DNA of 64,000 bases, taken from the NCBI GenBank assembly GCA_038527485.1, contig JBCBFT010000019.1, positions 17,754-81,753 of the forward strand. Direction: 5' to 3'. The stretch comes from JALEFZ01 sp038527485 (GTDB lineage: Bacteria; Bacteroidota; Bacteroidia; J057). Shown here piece by piece: positions 25,011 to 34,057 of the stretch (position 1 is its first letter; the number at the start of each line of letters is the position of its first letter). The translations under genes were made by a program, and so were the position numbers. Below the pieces are notes generated by a model, which worked only from the letters and a program-made list of their open reading frames with translations, made no database searches and had not been told where the DNA came from.

Positions 25011-26930
25011 ATGGGAGAGGCAAGAGTAAAAATACTTTCTGAAAATCAGCAAGATATGCAGGCATTTGTGCGTCATCTACTTGAAGACGTGCAGGCCCTA
25101 GAATACATGATTGAAAATGACTGGTTCGAGACGGGTGTCGTCCGTATCGGTGCCGAGCAGGAGATGTGTCTCGTAGACCGCTACGGGAAGCCCGCGCTCA
25201 AGTCGGTCGAGATCCTGGAAGATTTCCATCCTGATTGGCTGACGACTGAGCTCGCCCAGTTTAATCTGGAACTCAATCTATCACCTCAACTCTTCACACA
25301 GGATGCCCTGAGTGAGATGGAAGCGGAGCTTCGGGCCTGTTTTGCTTCTGTACAACAAGTCGCAGCGCGTCACGACACACGGATTGCCCTGACGGGAATT
25401 TTGCCTACGATTCGTAAGTATGACCTCGTCTTAGACAATCTGACGCCTGAGCAGCGATATTTCGCCCTGATGACCGCACTCAAAAACATGCGCGGGTCCG
25501 ACTATGAGCTGAGACTGACAGGGATAGATGAGTTGAACCTTAAGCACGACTCTCCCTTGCTGGAAGCCTGTAATACATCTTTTCAGGTGCATCTACAGGT
25601 AGAACCCAAAACCTTTGTGCCGATGTACAACATCGCACAGGCACTCGCAGGACCGACCATGGCCATCGCTGCTAACTCTCCGCTGCTGATGGGCAAGCGC
25701 CTTTGGCATGAGACGCGGATTGTCCTCTTTCAGCAATCTATCGACGATCGCAAGAGCTTGAATTATCAACGAGAGCGGAGCCCTCGCGTGACTTTTGGCA
25801 CGGATTGGTTGAAGCATTCCATTCTAGAAATTTATAAAGAAGACATCTCCCGCTTCCGTCCGATCTTGGCATCAGAGGATTCTTACAGTGCCTTTGACAA
25901 AATCCGTGAAGGCATCACGCCTAAACTCAAGGCACTGCAAGTACACAATGGGACAGTCTATCGCTGGAACCGCCCTTGCTTTGGCATTAACTCGGATGGT
26001 ACGCCCCACCTGCGGATTGAAAATCGTGTCTTACCCGCAGGACCGACACTGCACGATGAGATGGCCAATACAGCCTTTTGGCTGGGAACGATGGTTGGGA
26101 TGTCCAGGGAGTATCCCGACATTACGAAGCATATGAGTTTTGCCGATGCGCGTGACAACTTCATCAAAGGAGCCCGAACAGGGATCGATGGTGAGTTTAC
26201 TTGGATAAATGAAAAGAAGTTCTCTGCTAGAGAGTTGGTACTTAAAGAGCTGTTGCCTCTGGCGCGGGAAGGGCTCAAGCACCATGGGATCGCCCCAGCG
26301 GATATCGACAAGTATCTGGGTACCATCCAGGAGCGTGCAGAGCATCACACAAACGGAGCCAGATGGATGCTGAAGACCTATACAGGGTTTTTGAAAGAAA
26401 CCAATCGAGAAGAGGCCCTTTCCTCCTTGACCAATGCCATCATCCATAATCAGGAGACACAAGCCCCTGTACATACTTGGAAGATCCCCACGCTCGGTGC
26501 CTTGAAAGAGTATGCACCTACCAAGATTCGGGTGGAGGAGTGTATGACGACAGATTTTCATACAGTCCACCGGGAAGACATCATAGATCTCGTAGCCGAT
26601 ATCATGAATTGGCGCAACATTCGTCACCTACCTGTGGAGGACAAGGAAGGACAATTGGTAGGACTCGTCACCTCGCGTATGCTGATGCGTCATTTTACGC
26701 GTCACAAAAACGGGCTGGGCAAGGCCGCACAGTGCGTGGAAGACATCATGAAGAAGGACATCATCACGATCTGTCCGACTGAGACCCTGATGAAAGCCCT
26801 GGAAATCATGGAAGCCCATAACATCGGTTGTCTGCCCGTCGTGAATGATGGGCGTCTCGTAGGTTTGTTGTCTGAGAGTAATTTCCTACAACTAAGTCGT
26901 CGCCTACTAAGGTCTGCTGCTAGTGAATAA
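25011..26930 (+). CDS. GCS2-type carboxylate-amine ligase fused to two CBS domains
   Basis: A 639-residue protein. Residues ~25-420 are a glutamate-cysteine ligase family 2 domain: 'RIGAEQEMCLVD' (Glu49/Glu51 as likely metal ligands), 'FNLELNLSP', 'CNTSFQVHLQV' and 'IENRVLPAGPTLHDE'. Residues ~507-633 are two CBS motifs ('VEECMTTDFHTVHREDI...', 'DIMKKDIITICPTETL...', each ending in a LPV-x-GxLVGL pattern), which in other enzymes bind adenine nucleotides. The ligase would join an amino acid to a carboxylate with ATP; glutathione synthesis is not implied. An aspartoacylase-like hydrolase follows 75 bp downstream, making a ligase/hydrolase pair. Confidence 0.88.
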   Translation: MGEARVKILSENQQDMQAFVRHLLEDVQALEYMIENDWFETGVVRIGAEQEMCLVDRYGKPALKSVEILEDFHPDWLTTELAQFNLELNLSPQLFTQDALSEMEAELRACFASVQQVAARHDTRIALTGILPTIRKYDLVLDNLTPEQRYFALMTALKNMRGSDYELRLTGIDELNLKHDSPLLEACNTSFQVHLQVEPKTFVPMYNIAQALAGPTMAIAANSPLLMGKRLWHETRIVLFQQSIDDRKSLNYQRERSPRVTFGTDWLKHSILEIYKEDISRFRPILASEDSYSAFDKIREGITPKLKALQVHNGTVYRWNRPCFGINSDGTPHLRIENRVLPAGPTLHDEMANTAFWLGTMVGMSREYPDITKHMSFADARDNFIKGARTGIDGEFTWINEKKFSARELVLKELLPLAREGLKHHGIAPADIDKYLGTIQERAEHHTNGARWMLKTYTGFLKETNREEALSSLTNAIIHNQETQAPVHTWKIPTLGALKEYAPTKIRVEECMTTDFHTVHREDIIDLVADIMNWRNIRHLPVEDKEGQLVGLVTSRMLMRHFTRHKNGLGKAAQCVEDIMKKDIITICPTETLMKALEIMEAHNIGCLPVVNDGRLVGLLSESNFLQLSRRLLRSAASE

Positions 26931-27005
26931 TGAGTGCTCGTACACAAAAAAGATAATGAAATGTGTATGTGAGCGCGAGATAACTACCAAAATTTCGGAG
27001 GAATT

Positions 27006-27980
27006 GTGCAAATTCAAGGTCTGAGTATGAGAAATCGCACGGTAGATACAGACCTTGAACGAAAAATCGGAGAGCGTAGTCATGGACTTCATGGACCTTT
27101 GCTCATTGTAGTAGGGCAGATGCACGGAAATGAGCCTGCGGGGAGCCTCGCGGTACAGGCATTGCTAAGAATGATTGATTGGGAGTTTCGCAAAAATCCT
27201 TCCTTTCACTATCGCGGTAAGCTGGTAGGACTGAGGGGAAATCTTGGGGCGATCGAAGCAGGGGAAAGATATGTCAAGCAAGACTTGAATCGCATTTGGA
27301 AACCCAACCTGCTGTCAAAGATCTTGACACAGCCTGTAGACGCTTTGAGGGCTGAGGAGAAAGAAGCACGCGCCCTGCATGAAGCCATTCGATATGAAAT
27401 CGATTCCTATGATCCTTCCTACGTATTTCTCCTAGATATCCACACCACAACAGCTACAGGAGGTATTTTTTTGATTCCTCCTCCTGATTCTCTCGCTGTT
27501 GAGGTCGCCAAGTCCTTGCATGCACCCATCGTCAAGGGGATGATTGGTGCTTTGAAAGGAACGCTCGTAGAGTATGCGGAGACGAATCCTTGGGGCGTAC
27601 CGACAGATGCGCTCGTTTTTGAGGCAGGGCAGCACCATGCGCCAGTCTCTGTAGACAATTCTATCTCCGCGATTGTAGGAACCATGCGCGCGCTGGGTAT
27701 GCTAGATGTAGAGGATGTCGAGCATGCGCACGATGATAAATTGCAGGCGTGGTCGCGCGATCTTCCCAAGATGACTCGATTGGTTTACCGTCATTCGATC
27801 CTCCCTGAAGATGGTTTTCACATGCTGCCAGGCTTCAAGAATTTTGTCTCTGTAGAAAAAGGACAGCTCCTGGCACACGATCGAAAGGGGCCTATCCATG
27901 CACCAGAGTCAGGCTTTATTCTCATGCCTTTGTATCAAAGACAGGGAGAAGATGGCTTTTTCTTACTGTCAGATGGATAA
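27006..27980 (+). CDS. succinylglutamate desuccinylase/aspartoacylase family zinc hydrolase
   Basis: A 324-residue protein with the M14-like zinc site: 'VVGQMHGNEPAGS' (His40, Glu43) and 'FLLDIHTTTATGG' (His146), the substrate-binding 'QDLNRIW' (Arg96), and the catalytic Glu206 in 'DALVFEAGQHH'. The family removes acyl groups from amino acids or peptides. The GTG start at 27006 has a GGAGGA six bases upstream, one of the few good Shine-Dalgarno sites here; ATG 27027 is the alternative. It lies 75 bp after the GCS2-CBS ligase, suggesting both act on one amide-bonded metabolite. Confidence 0.85.
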   Translation: MQIQGLSMRNRTVDTDLERKIGERSHGLHGPLLIVVGQMHGNEPAGSLAVQALLRMIDWEFRKNPSFHYRGKLVGLRGNLGAIEAGERYVKQDLNRIWKPNLLSKILTQPVDALRAEEKEARALHEAIRYEIDSYDPSYVFLLDIHTTTATGGIFLIPPPDSLAVEVAKSLHAPIVKGMIGALKGTLVEYAETNPWGVPTDALVFEAGQHHAPVSVDNSISAIVGTMRALGMLDVEDVEHAHDDKLQAWSRDLPKMTRLVYRHSILPEDGFHMLPGFKNFVSVEKGQLLAHDRKGPIHAPESGFILMPLYQRQGEDGFFLLSDG

Positions 27981-28072
27981 GTACACACTAGGATCTCGGC
28001 CTTCCACAGTTGACCAATTTCTTTATCTTTGATTTTTCTCACCCACTTTGCGCCTATCAATTATATCATATT

Positions 28073-29854
28073 ATGCAACTGACTAACCTCGATTGGGGGA
28101 TCATTGTGGCTTTTTTTAGCTTGACCTTAGGAATCGGAATATGGGTAAGCCGTCGAGCAGGTAAAAGCAGTCAAGAGTTTTTCCTCAGCGGCCGATCCAT
28201 GCCTTGGTGGTTACTGGGGATGTCTATGGTAGCCACGACCTTTTCTACCGATACGCCCAATCTCGTGACGGATCTCGTCAGGCAAAATGGTGTTTCGGGA
28301 AACTGGGTTTGGTGGGCTTTCTTGATCACGGGGATGCTGACGGTCTTTGTATATGCGCGCTTGTGGAGGCGATCGGGATTGACGACAGACATCGAGTTTT
28401 ATGCGATACGCTATGGCGGGGAACCTGCACGCTTCTTGCGGGGACTGAGAGCGGTCTTCCTTGGGCTATTTTTCAATGTCCTGGCCATGGCAGGAGTCTG
28501 TCTGGCAGCCATCAAGATCGGGGAGGTCATGATGGGGTGGGATGCTTATCAGACGATTGGTTTAGCAGCTTTTGTGACAGTCCTATTCAGTACATTGGGT
28601 GGATTTCGAGGCGTGGTATATACCGATTTTATCTTGTTTTTCTTGGCTATGGCGGGCTCGATTGGAGCCGCTTTTGTGGCTGTCAATCATCCCAATGTAG
28701 GAGGTCTCGACGCGCTCATGGACCATCCCGTCGTACAGGACAAGATCTCCTTTTTTCCCGACTTCAGTGATCCTGCGGCTTATGTTCCCATCCTCATCAT
28801 CCCACTAGCCATCCAATGGTGGTCTTCTTGGTATCCAGGAGGAGAACCTGGGGGAGGAGGTTATGTCGCACAGCGCATGTTGGCAGCCAAGGATGAGACA
28901 CATGCCCTGCGTGCGACCTTCTTTTTCAATATCGCCCACTATGCACTACGTCCCTGGCCCTGGATTTTGGTGGCACTAGCCTCTCTGGTAGTGTTTCCCG
29001 ATATGGACAGCATACAGGCAGCCTTCCCCAGTGTCTCTGAGAGTAAGCTCGGCAATGACCTCGGCTATCCTGCGATGTTGACATTTTTGCCACAAGGGTT
29101 GATGGGCTTGGTGATCGCGTCACTGGTAGCTGCTTTTATGTCCACGATTTCCACTCACCTCAACTGGGGGGCATCCTACCTCGTCCATGATTTCTATCGA
29201 CAGTTTATAAATGAGAAGGCGAGTGAACAGGAAATGGTCAATGTCGGACGTGCTACCACGGCTATTTTGATGCTGTTTTCTGCTTTGGTGGCATTGAATC
29301 TCAACAATTCTGTTCAGATATTTCAGTACATGATCATGTTTGGCGCGGGTACAGGGCTGCTCTTCATTTTGCGCTGGTTTTGGTGGCGGATCAATGCATG
29401 GAGTGAGATTACCGCCATGTTTTCATCGGGGATTTTCTCTATTCTTTTAGAGTCCAAAACACTAGGATTATATCCCACCTCCTGGCCTGATTACTGGAAG
29501 TTTCCTTTGATCGTGCTGATTACGACAGCGATATGGGTGATGGTGACTTTTTTGACGCCTGCTGAAAAGCCCGAAGTCCTTCAAGATTTTGTGAAAAAGA
29601 TTCGTCCAGGTGGCCCTGGCTGGCTCAAGATACGTGCCCAGATTCCCGCAACGGAGCTTCTACAAAAGGACTGGAATGTACCTATGGGAATTCTGGCTAC
29701 CGTACTCGGAACAGGCTTGGTCTATAGTGCATTGTTTGCGACGGGATATTGGATCTATGGTGAATATACACTGGCTGCCAGCCTCACAGGTATCACACTG
29801 GGTTTTGCTGTAGGGTTAGGAAGCATCTGGAAAAAGGTGGGTTTACTGGATTGA
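28073..29854 (+). CDS. sodium:solute symporter (SSS) family transporter
   Basis: A 593-residue inner membrane protein, start at ATG 28073 (MQLTNLDWGIIVAFF), with about 13-14 helices. 'SSQEFFLSGRSMPWWLLGMSMVATTFSTDTPNLVTDL' is the SSS N-terminal signature around helices 1-2, where backbone and side chains bind Na+. 'ASLVAAFMSTISTHLNWGASY' corresponds to helix 8 with the second Na+ contact. A cytoplasmic C-terminal helix pair follows a 'TPAEKPEVLQDFVKKIRPGGPGW' loop, common in Bacteroidota sugar or amino-acid symporters. The substrate is unknown. It lies about 90 bp after the hydrolase and may be part of the same unit. Confidence 0.9.
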   Translation: MQLTNLDWGIIVAFFSLTLGIGIWVSRRAGKSSQEFFLSGRSMPWWLLGMSMVATTFSTDTPNLVTDLVRQNGVSGNWVWWAFLITGMLTVFVYARLWRRSGLTTDIEFYAIRYGGEPARFLRGLRAVFLGLFFNVLAMAGVCLAAIKIGEVMMGWDAYQTIGLAAFVTVLFSTLGGFRGVVYTDFILFFLAMAGSIGAAFVAVNHPNVGGLDALMDHPVVQDKISFFPDFSDPAAYVPILIIPLAIQWWSSWYPGGEPGGGGYVAQRMLAAKDETHALRATFFFNIAHYALRPWPWILVALASLVVFPDMDSIQAAFPSVSESKLGNDLGYPAMLTFLPQGLMGLVIASLVAAFMSTISTHLNWGASYLVHDFYRQFINEKASEQEMVNVGRATTAILMLFSALVALNLNNSVQIFQYMIMFGAGTGLLFILRWFWWRINAWSEITAMFSSGIFSILLESKTLGLYPTSWPDYWKFPLIVLITTAIWVMVTFLTPAEKPEVLQDFVKKIRPGGPGWLKIRAQIPATELLQKDWNVPMGILATVLGTGLVYSALFATGYWIYGEYTLAASLTGITLGFAVGLGSIWKKVGLLD

Positions 29855-29940
29855 GCCTAACTATCCTAATGGTCATTCATCATATCCCTCTTTATCTTAT
29901 GGATTGCGTATTTTCCTGATTTATCACGATCTTTGTCCCA

Positions 29941-30669
29941 ATGGAAGAAAAGCGGGTCAGGATCAATAAATATCTAAGCGAAGTCGGGTATTGTTCCCGT
30001 CGCGCAGCGGATAAGCTGATAGAGCAGCGACGGGTGACCATCAATGGGAAGGTCCCTGAGATGGGAACCAAGGTAGGGCCCGAAGATGAAGTGCGTGTCA
30101 ACGGAAAACTCGTAACAGCAAAGGACGATGCACCCGTTTATCTCGCGTTCCACAAGCCTGTGGGGATCGTCTGCACCACAGACACACGCGTCGAGAAAGA
30201 TAACATCATTGACTACATTGGTTATCCTGAGCGAATCTTTCCTATCGGCCGTCTCGACAAAATGAGCGAAGGCCTCATCTTCATGACCAATGATGGAGAC
30301 ATTGTCAATAAAATCCTCCGCGCCCGTAACCATCACGAGAAGGAATACATCGTCACGGTCAATAAACCGATCGACCGAGAGTTTGTACGCAAGATGAGCA
30401 ATGGGATACCTATTTTAGATACTGTCACACGCAAGTGTTATGTGGAGCAAATGGGGAAACAGAAGTTCAAGATCATTCTAACCCAAGGCCTCAACCGGCA
30501 GATTCGTCGTATGTGTGAGTATCTAGGTTATCGGGTGACGAAGCTCAAGCGGATTCGAATCATGAATGTTACCCTAGATATTCCTGTAGGAAAATGGAGA
30601 CCGCTTACTCCTCGTGAGTTAAAGGGAATTCGCAGGATGGTGTCGCAGTCTCAGAAAACGCATGATTAG
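29941..30669 (+). CDS. rluF: 23S rRNA pseudouridine synthase RluF
   Basis: A 242-residue protein with an N-terminal S4 RNA-binding domain ('RINKYLSEVGYCSRRAADKLI', residues ~7-60) and the RsuA-type catalytic domain: 'FPIGRLDKMSEGLIFMTNDGD' with Asp106 as nucleophile, 'HEKEYIVTVNKPI' and 'GLNRQIRRMCEYLGY'. The HEKEYIV and NRQIRRMCEY segments match RluF rather than RsuA or RluB. RluF modifies U2604 of 23S rRNA in E. coli. A second pseudouridine synthase gene follows, of the RluA/TruC type. Confidence 0.92.
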   Translation: MEEKRVRINKYLSEVGYCSRRAADKLIEQRRVTINGKVPEMGTKVGPEDEVRVNGKLVTAKDDAPVYLAFHKPVGIVCTTDTRVEKDNIIDYIGYPERIFPIGRLDKMSEGLIFMTNDGDIVNKILRARNHHEKEYIVTVNKPIDREFVRKMSNGIPILDTVTRKCYVEQMGKQKFKIILTQGLNRQIRRMCEYLGYRVTKLKRIRIMNVTLDIPVGKWRPLTPRELKGIRRMVSQSQKTHD

Positions 30670-30803
30670 CACATGCTCAGGCAGTAGAAGGTGCATAAAT
30701 ATCTTGAACCGCTCCTCATTATCTTCAAAAGATTCCTCTCATTTCTTCACTCGAAATTCTATATCGATCTGACCAGCTCATAGCAATCAACAAACCACAT
30801 GGT

Positions 30804-31430
30804 TTGCTGGTACATCCTTCACGCATCGCACGTGATGCCGATACTTCAGCTATGCAGCTCCTGCGAGATCAGATAGGTACCAAAGTCTATCCTGTTCATC
30901 GATTAGATCGTAAAACATCGGGCGTGCTGTTGTTTGCGCTAAGCCCTGAGTCCAACGCTGCATTGCAGAAGCAATTTCATGACAGACAAGTAAAAAAAAC
31001 TTACCATGCACTGGTGAGGGGATTTGTTTCTGAAGAGGGTGAGATAGATTATCCCTTGACAGAAAATGATAAGACACAGGATGCCTTAACGTACTTTCGG
31101 CTGCTCCAACATTTTGAGATTCCCTTGCCACATGGGAAGTTCCCTACCTCGCGTTACAGTTGGGTAGAGTTGACACCACATACGGGACGATTTCATCAGT
31201 TGCGCAAGCACATGGCACATATATTTCATCCGATCATCGGGGACCGACCGCACGGCTGCAACAAGCAGAATAAACTGTGGAAGGAAACATGGGGAATGAC
31301 CTCTATGCTGCTGCATGCAGAGCAGCTAGACGTAGAACTTTCCGCAGGAAGTCCCTTGAAGATTCATGCGGAAAAACAGCCTATTTTTCAGCAGGTCTTG
31401 AACATGCTTTCTTCCGAAACGCTAGACTGA
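30804..31430 (+). CDS. RluA-family pseudouridine synthase (TruC-like), start codon unclear
   Basis: At least 208 residues: 'VYPVHRLDRKTSGVLLFA' with catalytic Asp, 'YHALVRGFV', 'TPHTGRFHQLRKHMAHI' and 'HPIIGDRPHG', all conserved in TruC/RluA enzymes that isomerise uridine in tRNA or rRNA. The given start is the first canonical one (TTG 30804). However, the frame upstream, open back to TGA at 30705, encodes the conserved N-terminal strand (ILYRSDQLIAINKPHG). It has no ATG, GTG or TTG, only ATT codons at 30732, 30741 and 30756. The true protein probably starts there. Its end overlaps the convergent DJ-1/PfpI gene by nine bases. Confidence 0.85.
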   Translation: MLVHPSRIARDADTSAMQLLRDQIGTKVYPVHRLDRKTSGVLLFALSPESNAALQKQFHDRQVKKTYHALVRGFVSEEGEIDYPLTENDKTQDALTYFRLLQHFEIPLPHGKFPTSRYSWVELTPHTGRFHQLRKHMAHIFHPIIGDRPHGCNKQNKLWKETWGMTSMLLHAEQLDVELSAGSPLKIHAEKQPIFQQVLNMLSSETLD

Positions 31431-32009
31431 TTCTCGACGATACTCCATGTAGGTTGCGGTCGCTTCCGCGATGGCTTCCCCATGCAATTTCTCCACTAAG
31501 TGAAACGAAAGATCTATACCTGCTGAGATCCCTCCTGAAGTGAAGATTTTACCTGCTTGTACATAGCGCTTTTCAGGCTGAGGTTTTCCACTGGGGGTGA
31601 TGGCTTTCATTGAGTCGTAGACCTCGTGATGTGTACAGTAAGGTTGCAAATCTAGAAGCCCCAATACCCCAAGTATGCGCGAGCCCGAACAAACACTCAA
31701 GGTCCAGGATGTTTTCTCATGAACCTGCTGCACCCAATTTAGGATTTCATTGTCTTGGATGACCGCCTTGGTGCCGTCTCCACCAGGGACGATCAAGATA
31801 TCGATGGGAGGACAGTGGGCAAAATCGTAGGTAGGATTAACGGACAATCCATTGATGGCGCGTATAGGAGCTGTACTTTTTCCCACAGTAAAAACATCGA
31901 ATAGCTTGTAATCTTGCAACTGGGAGCTTACAGAAAATACTTCGAAAGGCCCCGCAAAATCCAGGACTTCGGCATCGTCAAATAAAAGGATTCCTACATT
32001 TTGTTTCAT
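31422..32009 (-). CDS. DJ-1/PfpI-family protein
   Basis: A 195-residue single-domain glutamine-amidotransferase-like fold. 'VGILLFDDAEVLDFAGPFEVFS' contains the conserved Glu of the active site, and 'WTLSVCSGSRILGVLGLL' is the nucleophile elbow with Cys107. 'IDILIVPGGDGTKA' is the typical third strand. The arrangement is closest to isonitrile-hydratase/ThiJ-like proteins and lacks the AraC-type DNA-binding domain that many relatives carry. Nothing in the context fixes its substrate. The gene ends by overlapping the pseudouridine synthase gene. Confidence 0.88.
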   Translation of the reverse strand: MKQNVGILLFDDAEVLDFAGPFEVFSVSSQLQDYKLFDVFTVGKSTAPIRAINGLSVNPTYDFAHCPPIDILIVPGGDGTKAVIQDNEILNWVQQVHEKTSWTLSVCSGSRILGVLGLLDLQPYCTHHEVYDSMKAITPSGKPQPEKRYVQAGKIFTSGGISAGIDLSFHLVEKLHGEAIAEATATYMEYRRESV

Positions 32010-32017
32010 TTCTCAAT

Positions 32018-33340
32018 CTACCACAATCGCTTCTTCAGACCAAAATCCATATGGATACGCATACGATTTTGCTGGGTGGCAGCTGTACTGGTATTGTTGT
32101 ACGCTGCGCTGAGATTGTGGTGAAATGAAGGCTGAATGAACACTGAAAGCTCACGGCTAATGGCTTGCTCATATCGGATACCCCCCATGGCGTAGCTGTG
32201 CCACTGATTGAAGGTCAAAAGGGGATCGCTAGATGCTTCAGGGCTTTGAGTGAAGCCTACTTGCTTGCTGCGATTCGCGTTGTAACTGGCTGCCCAGCCC
32301 GCTGTCAAAACAAGATTGCTTGCCCCCCGCTTGAGGTAAAAGTCAAGTGCGATCGGCACATCAATCTGTGTCTGGCTGAAAGTGACCGTTTGCGGTTGAT
32401 TCAGGCTCAGCTCCGCAATGTCGACCTCTCCAATCGGTACGAAATTAGTCGGCAAAAATCCTGTTTCTATCCGTCCTTGCTCACTTCGACGGAAACTGAG
32501 ACCTACACGGAGTCCCCATCGTCTGATTTGCTTACCTAGACTGATTTGGAGGCGCTGTTGATATCTCGGATAGGCTACCCGATTGACCTGGATGGTATCG
32601 GTATTTTGGGAAGGAATAGGAACCGCGTTGAAATCATAGGTATCGGAGTAGACGATATCGTTGCTTGCCGTCGAGGCAGGTAAGAAGGCTTCTTCCCCCA
32701 CAAAGTCTTGTATCCGCATTCTGCCGTATCCCCATCCCCCTTGGATAAATATTGACCACATGGCGGAGTTTGGATTCCGTCTCATACTTTCACCATAGAC
32801 ATGTGGCGCTTCGACAGGGTGTGCGAGTGAAGTACGAATAGAAGGCAATTTATGTACTTGAAAATCTATTTGTTGGAGCAAAGCAGGCTGAGATATGATC
32901 CATTGAGTGACATCAGAAGTAGGTAGCTCTGAAGGTATATCTGTAGCGAGAAGATGAGTGGAAATACGAGAAAGTGTGTGACTTCGGTTTGTATGCGATG
33001 ATGAAGGAAGAGAAGTGGGGGGGTACAAAGAAGAATAGGCCTCTAGGCAAGCTTCTTCTAGTTCAGCTGAGCTGGGACGCTGTGGAAGGATATATTCGGT
33101 TTCGCTCTGGCTAAAGTGTGGAGGGAGAAGATGTTCTTGTGTGGTAAAGGGATTGAAATAAATGCCTAGTGCCACAAGAGCCAGCATAAGAAATCCGCCT
33201 GTCCACCACCAAAATAGGTAACGATGACTGCTCTTAGGGGCGATTTGTTGTTCGATTGCAGCCCATAGTTCAGGACTGGGCTGCATACGCGCCCCCTCTA
33301 CTTTTCCCCTGATCCTCTGTTCAAATTGTTCAGCTGACAT
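32018..33340 (-). CDS. single-pass protein with anti-sigma-like N-terminus and beta-barrel C-terminus
   Basis: A 440-residue protein. Residues 1-40 are cytosolic (MSAEQFEQRIRGKVEGARMQPSPELWAAIE), residues ~41-63 are a hydrophobic helix (YLFWWWTGGFLMLALVALGI), then a Ser/Pro/Thr-rich linker (~65-200) leads to a C-terminal region of beta-strands (from ~210, 'WSIFIQGGWGYGRMR' to 'MRIHMDFGLKKRLW') resembling outer-membrane-type barrels of Bacteroidota. Its start overlaps the stop of the ECF sigma gene by 11 bases, so the pair is co-translated. The sigma-pairing role of the N-terminus is inferred from context only. Confidence 0.7.
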   Translation of the reverse strand: MSAEQFEQRIRGKVEGARMQPSPELWAAIEQQIAPKSSHRYLFWWWTGGFLMLALVALGIYFNPFTTQEHLLPPHFSQSETEYILPQRPSSAELEEACLEAYSSLYPPTSLPSSSHTNRSHTLSRISTHLLATDIPSELPTSDVTQWIISQPALLQQIDFQVHKLPSIRTSLAHPVEAPHVYGESMRRNPNSAMWSIFIQGGWGYGRMRIQDFVGEEAFLPASTASNDIVYSDTYDFNAVPIPSQNTDTIQVNRVAYPRYQQRLQISLGKQIRRWGLRVGLSFRRSEQGRIETGFLPTNFVPIGEVDIAELSLNQPQTVTFSQTQIDVPIALDFYLKRGASNLVLTAGWAASYNANRSKQVGFTQSPEASSDPLLTFNQWHSYAMGGIRYEQAISRELSVFIQPSFHHNLSAAYNNTSTAATQQNRMRIHMDFGLKKRLW

Positions 33341-33890
33341 CTTTATACGAATGTTGATACGTGCGACTGTCTACCAGTTTGCGCTTGAGCATGCTGCGTG
33401 CCCTTGTATATTGGGAACGAGACGTGCTTTCGCTTATCTGGAGTTTTTTTCCGATTTCGGCATGCGAATAGCCTTCTATAGCATACAGGTTGAAGACCAT
33501 TCGGTATCCATCAGGTAACCCCTGAATCACATCTAGGACGTACTCCGCCTCTAGTTGATCCAGTGCGTCTTCTTGGTCATCCTCTGTGATGGTCTCATTG
33601 AGTTCTAGTTGGTGGTGTGCATGTCGCTCCTTTCTGAGGATATCGATGGCTGTATTGATCATGATCCGCCGTATCCAACCTTCAAAAGAGCCTCGGTCTT
33701 TGTACTTCTTGATGGACTGGTAGACCTTGATGAATCCTTCCTGCAGAATATCTTCAGCTTCCGCAGCACTTGCAGCATATCGATAACAGACCACCAGCAT
33801 CCGAGGGGCAAACAGATCATATAGCTCACGCTGAGCATGAGGATCCTGTTTGACACAGCCGCGAATTAATGCCTGATAGGGCCTATTCAT
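33330..33890 (-). CDS. ECF RNA polymerase sigma factor
   Basis: A 186-residue sigma-70 family factor. Region 2: 'PRMLVVCYRYAASAAEAEDILQEGFIKVYQSIKKY' and 'SFEGWIRRIMINTAIDILRKER'. Region 4: 'LDVIQGLPDGYRMVFNLYAIEGYSHAEIGKKL' followed by 'SESTSRSQYTRARSMLKRKL' as the DNA-recognition helix. It is joined to the downstream membrane-protein gene by an 11-base overlap, the usual arrangement of sigma and regulator in Bacteroidota. The target promoters are unknown. Confidence 0.93.
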   Translation of the reverse strand: MNRPYQALIRGCVKQDPHAQRELYDLFAPRMLVVCYRYAASAAEAEDILQEGFIKVYQSIKKYKDRGSFEGWIRRIMINTAIDILRKERHAHHQLELNETITEDDQEDALDQLEAEYVLDVIQGLPDGYRMVFNLYAIEGYSHAEIGKKLQISESTSRSQYTRARSMLKRKLVDSRTYQHSYKDVS

Positions 33891-33944
33891 AAGAAGGATT
33901 TGAGCTTACAACGTATATATTACACATTTCGCTGCATCTTATCA

Positions 33945-33973
33945 TAAAAAAGACCTCTTCAAATGAAGAGGCC
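33945..33973 (-). terminator. terminator for the small membrane-protein gene
   Basis: On the minus strand a 7-bp stem (CCTCTTC/GAAGAGG, loop ATTT) is followed by TCTTTTTT. It is placed to end the transcript of the small gene at 34058-34213. Confidence 0.75.
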
Positions 33974-34057
33974 CATATCATAAGACTAACATATAGGGTG
34001 AGGTTGAGTTCAAGTCTAGGAAACTGTCAAAACTGAAAGCTTACAGTAAAACAGTCC

